In this document: positions 1 through 12,089 of the stretch, one piece after another
How the letters are laid out: each line of letters opens with the position of its first letter
How positions within the stretch are numbered: the stretch's first letter is position 1
DNA from: Epiperipatus broadwayi
Lineage: Eukaryota > Onychophora > Udeonychophora > Euonychophora > Peripatidae
Direction: 5' to 3'
Assembly (NCBI GenBank): GCA_028023455.1
Contig: JAQFVV010012476.1
Coordinates: forward strand, 2,151,820 to 2,215,819
DNA length: 64,000 nucleotides
Notes under the pieces: model-generated
Told to the model about the DNA's origin: nothing
Databases searched by the model: none
Seen by the model: only the letters and a program-made list of their open reading frames with translations
Made by a program: the position numbers and the translations under genes

Positions 1-540
1 AATCAAATGGCATTAATTAATTGAAATGATATTAACTATTCATGGATCATTTACAATATTATCAAACTTATAAAAGTTATCTATCAGTAGATAACCTTAA
101 GAAATTTAGATATATAAATGAAGCAGGCAGAGATATTATCACTTCGATTAATTACATATGTATTCCTCTTTCTTGTGTCTTCATCCTTGTTTATATATCT
201 TTGAAAAGGAACATTGTGTAGCAATATTGCACATCTATTTGCTATGCCTACTATCTTGGTGGATGATAATTTTGAAGCATTATTAGAATCTGCTTTAGGA
301 AGTCGACTCATAGTCAATCTACCTAGCCAGCCAATTAGTGATAAGTCAATGGATATCTAGCTATTTTTAATTAAAGAGTTAAAAAAAAAAAAACTTTTTC
401 AGCAAACGATAATTGTTTAATGTGGTAAGTAATGTCTTCATTCATTGTTTCACTGGGGATATGCTGGAGAACCCGAGTTTAACCTTTTCATAAAGTGGAC
501 TGTTCAATTAAAACTGATTGATTTTGCATTTATAACCGTT
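1..540. other. AT-rich sequence, no gene
   Basis: No open frame or RNA gene that I can support. The last part (about 535-600) grades into the TATC satellite through imperfect units such as tctgtcggtctgtc. Confidence 0.5.
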
Positions 541-2028
<1,488 letters not shown>

Positions 2029-2825
2029 AAGAATTTTTTTAGCTTTAAATTTTTATAATCAAACGATTTTACACCGGATTAACTATGTAAATAATCGGAC
2101 AGCTTTGTTGCTTATGAAGTTCATAAAAAGTTTGAGCACAGGGGAAATGCCAAAACTGACCTTACTTTCCACATATTAAAACTCTACCACTGCACGACGC
2201 CACGGTTACTCTATATATATATAAAGAGAGAAAGAAAGACATACCAAATATTGCATATAAATTTAAAAAAAAAAAAATGTGTATTACAAATACGATGTAA
2301 AAATCAATATCACAAACGTATTTTACTAATATACATAAGCATAAAAATTAATGAGCTGTTAGAATGCTATATACGAACGCGGCCCATTTTTTAAATTAAT
2401 CCTGGACGAATAGCAATTATAATAGACCGTTTCTTAAATTACTGGATGCCAAAGATAAATAAAAATTTAAACATCCCCGAAAACAGCGTAATAAATTATT
2501 CCGCTTCTTTGTTATTATCTCTTCATTTTGTTTTATTGAGACAGCGTCCACTTTTAAGTAAAAGAGTAAAGCCGTCGTATGAAGAGGAAATTCACAAGAC
2601 GGCCATTTGCGCCTGCTGTATTCATTATAGGAGAATTAGAGGTGACATGCAGTTGACATTATTCACATAAATCCACTTTAACGTTTAGTTTTTAAATGTT
2701 TACTGAGAGTTGGGAATGAAGATATATTATGTATGTACTTGTAATATGCATATGCAAACATGCAGACATATATATGTACATATTAGTGATAGGTAAACAC
2801 ATATAGATATATTTTCATTCTTAAC
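2029..2825. other. AT-rich intergenic sequence
   Basis: No recognisable gene. A 74-codon open frame on the plus strand at 2446-2670 has no family I recognise. The stretch at about 2115-2215 (ttcataaaaagtttgagca, then an accactgcacgacgc-like segment) resembles the tandem unit at 11.7-12.0 kb and may be a single decayed unit. Confidence 0.4.
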
Positions 2826-2965
2826 TAGTGTCGAGCGTGGTTTGGTGCAGTAATAAAGCGATATACTCTGGAGGTCAGTCTTCGAATCGGGCCCAGTTCT
2901 ATTACTTCCAGCCAACTTTTTAAGAACTCCCGAGCAGTAAAATCATTCGATAATTTACTGAACTC
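2826..2965 (+). mobile_element. tRNA-derived SINE-like element (family S2)
   Basis: A tRNA-like head with a B-box-like segment (ttcgaatcgggcc, from 2881) and a possible A-box about 45 bp upstream. It is followed by a tail (aactttttaagaactcccga) that recurs in altered form at about 7250-7290. The shared tail is what makes this a dispersed family and not a chance tRNA match. No target-site duplication is clear. Confidence 0.45.
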
Positions 2966-3744
2966 ACTAAAATTTTTCAAGCGTTACGAAAAAAATAAAT
3001 TTTACAATAGGCAAACAAATGTAAATGCACGCGCACTCAAACATACACGTGCAGTATAATATTAGTTTTAACTATTCTCAATATAATGCAGCCTAAGCTA
3101 TTTTAAACATTTATTAGAAAATTAGACGAAAAATGTTCATAATGTTTGATGATACATAATTACACACACATATATACACATACGCTTGCTTCCTCATATA
3201 ATTTTAGGAGATCCATTCACATCTGGTTTTTATTCGAGTTAATAATCTCTCCGCAACTCTTTTTGTTTGATAAAGCGACATCTAAATTGTAAAAACTAAA
3301 GGCTTATATACAGAATTTTTATTATTATTGCAAGCTTACAAATAGTTAAATTTCTTTTAATCATCTTTTAAAAATTTAATCATTTAACATTTATCTGGTG
3401 AACAAATACTTTAAATTTATTTTTAAATGATAATTATTTACCAATGTGGAATTAATAACAAATTTTACCATACACAACGTTGCCTTAATAGTTTTTTCAG
3501 CATTAAATTTATTTCAGTTTTTAAAAAAATTGAATTAATAACTTTAGATTATCCTGTAAAAAAAAAACAGGTTTCTAATTTAAAAAGGTCACAGTAGGTA
3601 AATGACATTAGTAGATATATATTCAGTATATTTAATAAATAGTTAGGTTTCTTTATTCAGATTTAAAAATTTAATTATTTATTATTTATAAAAGGAACAA
3701 ATGTTACAGTAGGTAAATATAATGAGTAAACAAGCTTTTTATTT
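2966..3744. other. AT-rich sequence, nothing recognised
   Basis: No gene, SINE or strong inverted repeat seen. The ends include short near-repeats of an acagtaggtaaat motif at about 3590 and 3710. Confidence 0.4.
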
Positions 3745-4120
3745 TTTTTCGATAAATGCCACAAGAGAAAGCATTTAAAAATCTCTATCCCCAAACCAGT
3801 TTCGAGCTGATGGCGCTCTTCAGTGAGGCACTAGGATATTCGGACCCTAGATCCAAAATACTAACTTAAGCCATCATTTCTCTAATACTTAACTATTAAG
3901 TAGAAAATCTAAAATTTTCAGACATCTATATGTCTTCAAATCCAGCTATCTAACTTATATTAATAGCTTTGGCAATATAACATCACCAAAGCCTCAAAAG
4001 TAAAACTATAATAGTAAGAAAATCAAGTCATACTTCACATGACTTAATATTTACATTTGTAAATACAAGCTGTGATGTATGACCTGATTTTCTTACCATT
4101 ATAGATAAATGACATTATCA
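3745..4120 (-). mobile_element. Hammerhead-bearing repeat, family 2, decayed single copy
   Basis: On the minus strand this aligns end to end with the repeats at 56.7-57.3 and 58.0-58.4 kb. Shared landmarks are the gataaatgc end, the gcatttaaa/atctctatc block, the hammerhead core, the gatctagtgtctgaa-type block, the tttcagacat...tttcaaa(c/t)ccagctatc block and the aacatcac block. It is more diverged than the copies near 57 kb and has no second long repeat, so it looks like an old solo insertion. Confidence 0.6.
3789..3828 (-). ncRNA. Hammerhead ribozyme-like motif (family 2)
   Basis: Minus strand, 5' to 3': stem I strand CCUCA, core CUGAAGA, a 13-nt stem II region, GAAA, minimal stem III (AC-UG-GU), cleavage triplet GUU, then UGGGG. 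CCUCA and UGGGG pair over 5 bp, including one G-U. All conserved core bases (CUGANGA, GAAA, NUH) are present. Stem II is imperfect (three pairs and one mismatch). The hammerhead consensus is established knowledge; activity here is inference. Confidence 0.5.
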
Positions 4121-4140
4121 TTTACATATGAATAATTTTT

Positions 4141-4243
4141 TTTTTATATGTCATAGCATCGGCCAGAACGCGAACCCACAACCGTCTGCAACCAACTATT
4201 TGCTTGCATGGTGGCTGCGATACCTCTCGGCTAACAACGCAAG
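4141..4243 (-). mobile_element. tRNA-derived SINE (family S1) with 17-bp target duplication
   Basis: Read on the minus strand: a tRNA-like head with A-box-like gttagccgagaggt, B-box-like gtgggttcgcgttc, a short tail gatgctatgacatat and an A-run. The 17-bp target duplication acatatgaataattttt lies at 4124-4140 and 4244-4260. The same unit occurs at 11.2, 16.7, 30.1, 34.7 and 44.1 kb. The exact duplication indicates a fairly recent insertion by target-primed reverse transcription. Confidence 0.85.
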
Positions 4244-4260
4244 ACATATGAATAATTTTT

Positions 4261-4776
4261 ATGGTTCATATCTTGCAAATTACAATGTTATCCTAGCAAA
4301 ACATTTCTAAACATACCTCTAATTATCACATAGAAAAATTTCCACATTTTCTTTTATTTACAGAATTTATATATTATACTTACATGCACACACACATATA
4401 TATATTATAAATTAATAATTTTTAACATATGTTATGACTGAAATGTTTTATTACGTTGAAATATCTGTTTTATTTTCATACTGAAAAAATCATCTGATGT
4501 TAACAGAAAGTGTCACAGTATATATAATATATTCTTTCATGATCTTAAAACTATGCAGCAGAAAAAAAAGTTCTTTCATCCACTTCTATGCATTTAAGTC
4601 TCAATTTTATCTCACATTTCTCTTTCTACTATATAGATGTCTTTCATAAGAAGAATTATGATGAATCTATTTTATTCATCTTTATCACTTCTTATATAAA
4701 ATATTTATTCACATTTAAGGCTTGCAGACACAAACTCATTTATATCAAATATATTTTATTGTATAAATAATCATAT
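4261..4776. other. AT-rich sequence, no gene
   Basis: No supported gene. Short open frames here contain only low-complexity, A/T-driven residues. Confidence 0.4.
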
Positions 4777-4910
4777 AGTATACCATACACTCCTCAATAA
4801 ACTCTTTACACTGCAATTTTAACATATGATTTATTTCTCTTGTTTACAGTTTCAACTGCCCTGCAGTCATTATCAGAGCTACAACATTTCAACATATACA
4901 TATAATACTT

Positions 4911-4911
<1 letters not shown>

Positions 4912-4964
<53 letters not shown>
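4912..4964. repeat. (AT)n microsatellite
   Basis: Uninterrupted AT dinucleotides inside the left arm of the foldback. Open frames called here on both strands are repeat artefacts. Confidence 0.95.
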
Positions 4965-4966
<2 letters not shown>

Positions 4967-5445
4967 ACATATACATACAAATATATATATACACGCATAT
5001 ACTCATAAAAACAAACAACAATCTAAATAGCATCTTAAATTATGGATTTGTAATATTTTTATATATTTTTTAATTCTATACCTATATTCAATTAATTTTT
5101 TATATAAATTATGAATTATTATTTATTATTGATAAATGCATGTATAACATATAAAATAATGAAAATAAAATAAATTACCTAGATAAATGAACAAATTTAA
5201 AAATAGTAAGAATATGAAGAAATAAACGTTTAATTATATAAAAAATAATTAAATATAGGTATACAATAAAAAAATATGTATAAATAGTTTTTTTTTTAAT
5301 ATTAAAAATCCATAATTTAAGATGCTATTTAGATTGTTGCTTGTGTTTTTATAAATATATGTGTATATATATTTGTGTGTTTATGTGTGTATATTGGTGT
5401 ATATACATATGTATAGAAAAGTATTAATTGTATATGTTCAAATGT

Positions 5446-5490
5446 TGTAGCTCTGATGATGACTGCAGAGCAGTTGAAACTGTAAGCAAG
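5446..5490 (+). other. Hammerhead-like segment in foldback arm
   Basis: CTGATGA (5453-5459), one extra T, a 6-bp hairpin (gactgc/gcagtt, loop aga), GAAA (5476-5479), then ctgta. The first bases after GUA (agc) can pair with gct before CTGATGA, giving a short stem I. The unpaired T between the core and stem II departs from the consensus. The opposite arm near 4870 has ctgataa in place of ctgatga. A ribozyme relic is possible, but I am not confident of it. Confidence 0.3.
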
Positions 5491-5572
5491 AGGAAATAAA
5501 TCATATGTTAAAATTGCATTGTAAATTATTTATTGAAGATTGTATGGTATACTATATATATATAATTTATCA

Positions 5573-6424
5573 ATGCAAATAAAGAGAAGTGCAATGAAAT
5601 TTTAAATAATCATCTAGTTAGTTGCTCAGAAGACATGGAACATTTATATCACCAAATGCTAAGTGAGCCGAAGACTTACCTTTAATGAACTGATTTTTTT
5701 AAAACATGGTTGAGAATTATTCCAGGATTATTAGAATTTACATTTGACATTTTATTGGTACTTTTAATGTCTCAGAACTTAATTTTATTTAATGTAATAA
5801 TAAAGTTTTAAAAATATATAAATTAGTTTGTACATATATTTACAACAAAATTTAAAAGTATGTATATAAATAAAGTATTTGTTTAGAAACAAAATTATAA
5901 ATAGTTAAGTCAGAGTGCATTTACATTTTAACAAGGTTTGTATTTACAATGAGAGTAAAAAATCTCTTCTCTGAGTCCCAAAAGAAATCACAAAGTTTAA
6001 ACATTTCTGGAAACTAGGAACTTTGGATTAAAGATGTTCTACCTGTAATTAGTTGAATTTTTGATAAACTGATCTGCATTTTTCTCCTAGAAGTAATTTC
6101 AAAATGAGATTGAACTGCAATTCAATTATATATGATTTTAGCATGTGTTCATATTTAAATCTGAACTACTGTTGGATATTGTAGTTGTAAAAATAACATT
6201 GTAATTTTTATCCATTTTTACTACTGCGTATATTATTTTCCCATTTCTTTCATTCAGATCTCTTTTTCCTGAACTAGCTTCATAGCAATAAGTTATTTAT
6301 TTCTAATTTCATTGTTTTTTAAACTATCAATTTATTATAATCAATATCCCAATGTAATATTTTTTTACATTGATAGTTTTTTAAAAAAATAGAACAGTTT
6401 TAACATTAGTAATCTAAAAATTAC
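5573..6424. other. AT-rich sequence, no gene
   Basis: I see no gene or repeat family here beyond short A/T runs. Confidence 0.4.
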
Positions 6425-6585
6425 TAAACATCACATGATCACCATCTCTTATACTAGCACATAATTGTGATTAAACAAGGCAAAAATCTCCATACAGTAG
6501 TGTCACCCTATGGCAACCAGAGTAATCAATGGATTCCAGAAGGCTTGTGCATAAAATCCCCATCTAGTGCCTACTCATCCAATAT

Positions 6586-6625
6586 CCCCAGACTAGTTTC
6601 TGGCTTGTGGCCTCCATCAGTGAGG
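6586..6625 (-). ncRNA. Hammerhead ribozyme-like motif (family 1), core mutated
   Basis: Minus strand: CCUCA, CUGAUGG, stem II region AGGCCACAAGCCA, GAAA, minimal stem III (AC-UA-GU), GUC, UGGGG. Stem I pairs over 5 bp. The last base of the CUGANGA box is G here, so this copy is probably inactive. Its partner in the other arm keeps the correct A. Confidence 0.5.
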
Positions 6626-6812
6626 AGCCATGGATCTGAGAGCACTCAACCCTCCTGCAGCTACCTTTTATCTCAACTACAAAACTATGAGAATGAAATT
6701 GAAAACACATTAATATTTTCAATCTAAGCTCAATAACTTATATAGTCATATGGCTGCTGGAGGGTTGCATTAGATCCGAAGATCTAGGTGCAGTGCTCTC
6801 AGATCCAAGGCT

Positions 6813-6852
6813 CCTCACTGACGAAGGCCACAAGTCAGAAACTAGTCTGGGG
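6813..6852 (+). ncRNA. Hammerhead ribozyme motif (family 1), core intact
   Basis: Stem I strand CCTCA (6813-6817), CTGACGA (6818-6824), stem II region AGGCCACAAGTCA (6825-6837), GAAA (6838-6841), CTAGT closing a two-pair stem III, cleavage triplet GTC (6845-6847), stem I strand TGGGG (6848-6852). All conserved core bases are present. Stem II is short (three pairs after an A-A mismatch). Hammerheads with very short stem III are known from Penelope-like elements and animal retrozymes. Self-cleavage here is inference. Confidence 0.6.
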
Positions 6853-7194
6853 ATATTGGATGAGTAGGCCCTAGATGGAGATTTTATGCACAAAGCCTTT
6901 TGGCATCCATTGGTTAATCTGGTTGGCATAGGGTGGCACTACTGTATGAAGAGAGTTTTGCCTTGTTTAATCTAAAAATTCCTGATTCTGAGTCTTTTAT
7001 ACACATTATCTGTGAATTTTTCAGATTTCACATATAAATATTTTATCTCTGACTATGAATCCAATCTTGTTTACATAGAAAAAGCAGGAAGCTCACCATA
7101 ATTCAGCTTATTAATTTATAGGTATTAACTAATTATTTTTTAATCTTGTTTGTAAATATATGTATAGCTTGGCATAGTTTAGGACATAGAATGA

Positions 7195-7300
7195 CTGATT
7201 TTTGTGCTCGATCCATGGAACATGGCCCAGTCTCTGCCACTTTCAATAATTAAACTTTTTATAAACTCCTAAGCAATAAAGCATTTGATTATTATATTTA
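7195..7300 (+). mobile_element. SINE-like fragment (family S2)
   Basis: The segment from gcccagtctctgcc through aactttttataaactcctaa, then a gcaataaagcatttgatt-like end, matches the tail of the S2 element at 2826-2965. The tRNA-like head is decayed. Confidence 0.4.
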
Positions 7301-7964
7301 TAAAAGGTGTAAACCTTTAAAATCACTTTTAAAAATTTTTGCTTGGATAAAAAAGTTTTTGCATAATATTTATTCGGAGTAATAGTATTCCACTTATATT
7401 TCTCTTTGCTTTTCATCCTTTTCTTTGGTTTAAATGAAAACTTGGAAAAACTGGTGTTGATAAAAATGCTTCATAAAGAATAGCTATAAGTACACATTTT
7501 GAATATTTTTGTTTAATTAACTCCATTTTTTTGTCTTCCTACCGAAATCCTGTATGTTAATTTTTTCCCACTTTCCAATTTCCAACTTAGTTGAAACTTT
7601 GCATACATATGGATTTCTAATCACAATACATCTTTTTAGAATTTGTGAATAATTTTATATGGTATTTAATATTCTTTATGGTCTTGTCATTTAGTAGTAT
7701 ACTATAGAAAAAAAAAGTAATAGCAATTTAATTGTCTTTATGTATAATATTTTACCGTAGCCATTAATGACACTTATTTTTTTCTTATCCCATGTTTCAA
7801 TTTTATTTTGTAATATTAGTCATTTTCATGTCTATTTCATTATCATAATGGGTTTTGACATGGACCATTAATCACACGCTATAATCTGCAATGCTCTATT
7901 TAGTTCATATTTGTTTACATCATATATATATAGAGAGAGTCTTATAGTCCAAAGACAGCCAAGC
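7301..7964. other. AT-rich sequence, no gene
   Basis: Nothing recognised. Confidence 0.4.
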
Positions 7965-8240
7965 TACCTTCCATGCCTGTGATGCAGAATTCAAATCTTG
8001 ACTAAATAAAATTGTTTTTAAGAGGATTGGAGGTTTTTAAGTAGTTATAATTATTCTAATTACCCATCTGACATAAGTCAGTAAATGGGTATCTAATTAT
8101 TTTTAGCTAAAAATTAAAAGGAGGATGGATAACCACTTAGACCTCCACTATCCAGCAATTAACAAGCATTAGTGAGTGCTATTTTACGTTTTATTGTGAG
8201 GGGCTGTTAAAGAGGCATTTGCCCTGCAGTGGTTTCTTTT
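7965..8240 (+). mobile_element. tRNA-related SINE with long tail
   Basis: A degenerate B-box-like segment (gaattcaaatcttgac, about 7986) is followed by aattgtttttaa and a more conserved block around cagtaaatgggtatctaatt (about 8081). On the opposite strand the pair at 14.2-15.06 kb shares the B-box, the aattgtttt block and a ccagt(c/t)...tatc block. It ends near a gtgaggggct segment, which also occurs at about 52.79 kb. Confidence 0.4.
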
Positions 8241-9429
8241 TTAAAGAGGTTATTTTGGTTTTATATATTGTTTGGCCATATTATAACATTTTTTTAAAAT
8301 CATGTATTATTTTTAAACATTTTATATAACAGAGTTAAAGTTTCCTGCATATTTAACTTCACCATAGTGATATAAACTTCTAAAAATATATATATCATCA
8401 ACATATCATATCCGCCCATGTATTTATTTGTTTAAACACTAATAGTAAGTTTTCAAAATCGTTTGTTAGATTTCTTTTTACTGTGTTTCACTTTTATAGC
8501 CAATCTTTTATTTAATTAACTCTTTTTTTGATCCTGGAAAGAGTTGTCTTATAGTGATGTAAATCTTCTGACGTCAACACACTAAAGTTAGTGCTTGGTA
8601 GAATCACTCTCTTGCCTAGTTGCTTCAAAATGCCTTTGAGCAGTCAACATAAGATACAATATAATAAAAATTGTTCTTCTTTTGCGAACGTTATCATTAC
8701 ACAGACTTGTTTCTAGATTTGTCTGTCAACGATCAGGTCTTTTCCGAGAGATAAACTCCCCTATTATCGGTCGTATAAGAAATCATACAATGTCATTAAG
8801 ATTTTGTTTCTCTTTCCATCTTCCTGGCAAATCATCACGACATGTCCTAAAATCTCAACGCTATCTATCAGCGAGTCGCATGAAGGATGGTCTAATGGAG
8901 TGGCGTAACAAATTTCTTTTTCTTTTTAAACTGACACGTGTGATTAAAAATGAGAAACCGTAGTGAATTAAAAGTCGAAGAAACAGAATCTTGGCTAACT
9001 TACTAAGTGCAATCTATCATTTTAATAGTTAAATTTCTTGTAGTTAACACGTGTTAGAGAAATAGAAGCTGACAAAGCATGGCGTTTAGAACAGAGAGGG
9101 TTTAATTAAAATATTAACAACAATAAATAACTAAACAATATAAAATAATTTCTTTAAAAAGCAGTATATAAATAAAGCAGCATTAAATCGTTCAGTTCAA
9201 AATTAAAAAACTTATTTAGAACTTAAAGAATAATAATAATGACATTACTTACATGGCTAATCAAACGTCGATGAGCCTATTTTTTTTTCCTTGCTATGTT
9301 CTATCAAGGAATAGAAAGATAAAATACATATATACAGAAACTATTTATAAACAAGTATGGCTAATGTAAGTAAAAAGGAAAAAAACTGTTCTGACAAACC
9401 AATTTATTAACCATTAATATATGCACATT
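8241..9429. other. Mostly non-coding; one unassigned open frame
   Basis: The best open frame is on the plus strand at 8682-8963, about 93 codons with a TTG first codon. It is basic and serine-rich, with codons somewhat richer in GC than the surroundings. I recognise no family and see no splice or promoter evidence, so I leave it unannotated as a gene. Confidence 0.3.
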
Positions 9430-10040
9430 TAAGATATATTGGTTGATCTTTTTATTTAATTAATATTTTGTGATTTTGTTTTAATTTCTTCAGCAATAAA
9501 CTTCTTTCTGAAATATTTCACCACTGCTTTAATTGTAGTTCTTCAATTTATTCTATTCTCTGCTACGTCTTTTCAATGGAAACAATCAACATTGCATTTC
9601 TTTGGAATAATTTTGAGACAAACCTTATAAAGTAAACATGGTTTTCTACTCCCACCAAATCCATGTTCAATTTTACCATAAAACAAATTTTTCCAAAATT
9701 TTACATTAATCATCTGTTTTAAATGTCCAGCCCAATGAATATATGATTTTCTAAAAATAAATACTAGTATCATGTTCACCAAATTAAATAGCGTATTAAT
9801 TAATTTTATAATCTTGCCATTATATTTTTTAAAATATTACTGAGTATTTTTAAGTGGAACTTTTCTAATATCTTTATATTGTATTGTTAAGTGTCCAAGT
9901 CTCACATTCATACAATAAATTAAGATAAACACAGAGGCTAAATTAAGATAAAACAACTAACTTAGTTGCAGTAGTTACTTCTCTATGATGAAATATCCTA
10001 TCTTTTAACTTGAAAGATACACAGTCTGTGTAGTGCCTCA
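9430..10040 (-). pseudogene. LINE reverse-transcriptase C-terminal remnant (second LINE lineage)
   Basis: Translating the minus strand gives the conserved C-terminal region of LINE polyproteins. A YIHWAGHLKQM stretch matches the common R-WAGH motif. Then come a KNLFYGKIEHG-like segment, a short linker and, after a stop, KDVAENRIN and KYFRKKFIAEEIK. Upstream (about 9880-9930) a weak match to the Y-ETWT motif appears as VRLGHLT-type sequence broken by stops. This differs from the RTE family found elsewhere in the window. Stops and frame changes show it is dead. RT catalytic motifs are not visible, so only the 3' part inserted or survived. Confidence 0.6.
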
Positions 10041-11200
10041 ACATCTAAGTCCATGTTTCTACTTTTAAAACCTCCAAGTTCTCAAATTGAAACCATCCCA
10101 ATTAAAAGATGCTGAGAACTTTTTCTCCATCACTAAATAAAGATTTTTGAAAATTAATTATTAAACAAAATCTTTATATACTGCATTCAAAACATTAAAG
10201 CACATTTGATAAATCATTTTTCAAACTGAAAAAAAAATGCAATCATCATCATATTACAAATCCCGACTCCAAAAAGATGAAGTTCTTGTGTTTTTTTAAG
10301 ACTTAAATACTGACCAATGATTGAATGATATGGCAGGGTGGGCTAAGGACGCATTAGTTAAAAAAAATCACTAACTTCATATTTCAAATTTCACTCAGAT
10401 TAGAAACCATTATTATGGAGAATATACTTACCTGGGTTTTCATGAGATTGAAATGACACAGTTCATTTGGATTTTGGTTTGCATCAGTATTATTTTACAA
10501 CTGGTTGGCTTTCTGATCTCCTTCAATGGTTTCAGGCTTGGCTTCCATTCTTCAGCTTGACAATGGGGGAGAGAGAGAAAGAGTATGCAGTGATGTCTAT
10601 TTCACCATTTAGGCATTGGTTCCAGGCATTTGTTCTAGATGTGGATGATTGGATTTTTAGCAGAAGACTTCAGAGCCTGAAGCCCAGTCAAACACTTCTA
10701 AGATGGTCTAGCAATGCATGTTGCTAGTTCTATGGCTTCTGCATTAATATTTTTCACAACAGTAATGAATTGTTCTACTCTGTCCTTAGATTTTTGAATC
10801 TCTGGAGCAATAAATAATGTAAAAACATGAAGACTGGAATGATTTACAGACTCAAGAGCAGAATAGTTCAATCACAAAATGAAGGCTGAAACTGAATCTG
10901 ACCTGAATTTGAACTGAAATCAAACTGAACCGAATAATAATGGACTGCTGTGACTTTTTATACCTTTTCTCTCTCATTGTTTTAATCGCTTATCATAGTT
11001 TTTTTAAATTTTGGTCATAACTTACATCTATTTTTAATCACCTTTTACATTGCACATTATCTAATCTTTTTCTTAGATTAATTTACTATCACTTTTATGA
11101 GATAGTTTACATCATTTTTAATTATTATAATTATTGGTTTCAATTTTATTATCTAGCATTTCAAACTGATTAATCAATCTTTTTTTATTTTCAATTTCTA
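10041..11200. other. AT-rich sequence, no recognised gene
   Basis: The 86-codon open frame at 10467-10727 on the plus strand is less A/T-driven than its neighbours, but I recognise no domain. A repetitive ctgaatctgacctgaatttgaactg segment at about 10890-10940 looks like local duplication of a short unit. Confidence 0.35.
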
Positions 11201-11315
11201 TTAAGATTTTTTTTTCATGTGTCAAAGCATCAGCCGGGAAGCGAACCTGCAAACTCTGGACAACTGCTTGTAAAGTGGCTGTGCAGACCACTTGACCACC
11301 AACTCCTGACTTAGA
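11201..11315 (-). mobile_element. tRNA-derived SINE (family S1)
   Basis: Minus-strand S1 unit: the B-box-like block appears on the plus strand as gaagcgaacctgc, the tail as catgtgtcaaagcatcagcc, and a T-run marks the A-tail. Imperfect target repeats (ttaagatttttttt and ttagatttattttt) flank it, so it is older than the 4.1-kb copy. Confidence 0.7.
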
Positions 11316-11714
11316 TTTATTTTTACACATTTAATTTTAACATTCTACACTTTTAATTTCTTTAAAAAGGGGAGGGTTAATAAATCTTTTTTTTCTAATT
11401 CTTTTCCTCACTTGTTTTTAATAAATAGATTTATTCTTTTTTAGAAGAAAAATATATATGCAATCTTTTATTTATTTTTACAAAAGTACATTTTAAAACT
11501 ACTTAAATAACTATGTCTTCAACTATTCTTTCAAATAAATTTGATCATATTTTTTTTGCTAGAGTTACAATATATATATATTCAATGGTGATTGTCGATC
11601 TATATCATATTTGATTACTGTTGTCAAGCTAAGAGATAACTTAATATTTTGTTCAATATTTAAATATTGTTGATTTTCATAAGGGTTTTATAAGTATAAA
11701 AATTTAAATTAAAT
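11316..11714. other. AT-rich sequence, no gene
   Basis: Nothing recognised. Confidence 0.4.
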
Positions 11715-12035
11715 ATTTTATTGCTCTGGTATTCATAAGAACGTTGACCAGATGCAACAGAACTGGTCGGTGATCAATGGACCCTAGACTTCAGAATCTG
11801 CCACTCTACCATTGCAGCAAAGCATGCTGGGAACTTAGAAAAACTATAGTAATTAAATGGTTTATTATTCAGGTGCTCATAAAAAGTTTGAGCATTGTGC
11901 TGCAACCCATGGACCTTGAGATCCAGGGATGCCTTCTACCTTTGCACAAAGCATGCTTGGAATACAGTAAGGTTACAGTAATTGAATAGTTTATTATTTA
12001 GGAATTAATAAAATGTTTGAACAGCAGAAATAGTT
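11715..12035. repeat. Tandem repeat, about 130-bp unit, 2.3 copies
   Basis: Successive units start with (t)ttattgctctggtattcat, ttattattcaggtgctcat and ttattatttaggaattaat. They share a ggaccttgag/ggaccctagac block, a gcaaagcatgctgggaa/caaagcatgcttggaa block and a (c)agtaattgaat end. The open frame spanning them simply reads through the repeat. Confidence 0.75.
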
Positions 12036-12089
12036 GAGCAATAGAGGCAAAACATAAATTCTATATGAAGGCTTTTTTGTTACTTATCA

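Larger units (their letters stand above)
4777..5572. repeat. Large foldback element, about 330-bp arms
   Basis: The left arm (about 4777-5110) and right arm (about 5233-5570) are inverted copies. Examples are tttcaactgccctgcagtc at about 4850 against gactgcagagcagttgaaa at about 5461, and taaattatggat at 5035 against atccataattta at 5308. An (AT)n run (4912-4964) has expanded in the left arm; the right arm has TG/TA-rich sequence at that place. Each arm carries a hammerhead-like segment. The element resembles the smaller palindrome at 36.5-36.7 kb. Confidence 0.8.
6425..6990. mobile_element. Foldback element, inverted pair of hammerhead family 1 units
   Basis: The left arm (from gattaaacaaggcaaaa at about 6470) and right arm (ending ttttgccttgtttaatc at about 6973) are inverted copies of about 200 bp with a spacer of roughly 80 bp. 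Each arm carries a hammerhead core, with sense strands pointing outward from the centre (left arm minus, right arm plus). A flanking segment at 6425-6470 (atcacatgatcaccatctc) recurs inverted at about 40.12-40.17 kb, so the mobile unit may be longer than the arms. Confidence 0.8.

Noticed and set aside
4806-5033. Open frames rich in Tyr/Ile on both strands
   Set aside because: They are translations of the (AT)n run in a foldback arm, not genes.
8682-8963. 93-codon frame as a gene
   Set aside because: Starts at TTG, has no recognisable domain, and no transcription or splice signals could be supported.
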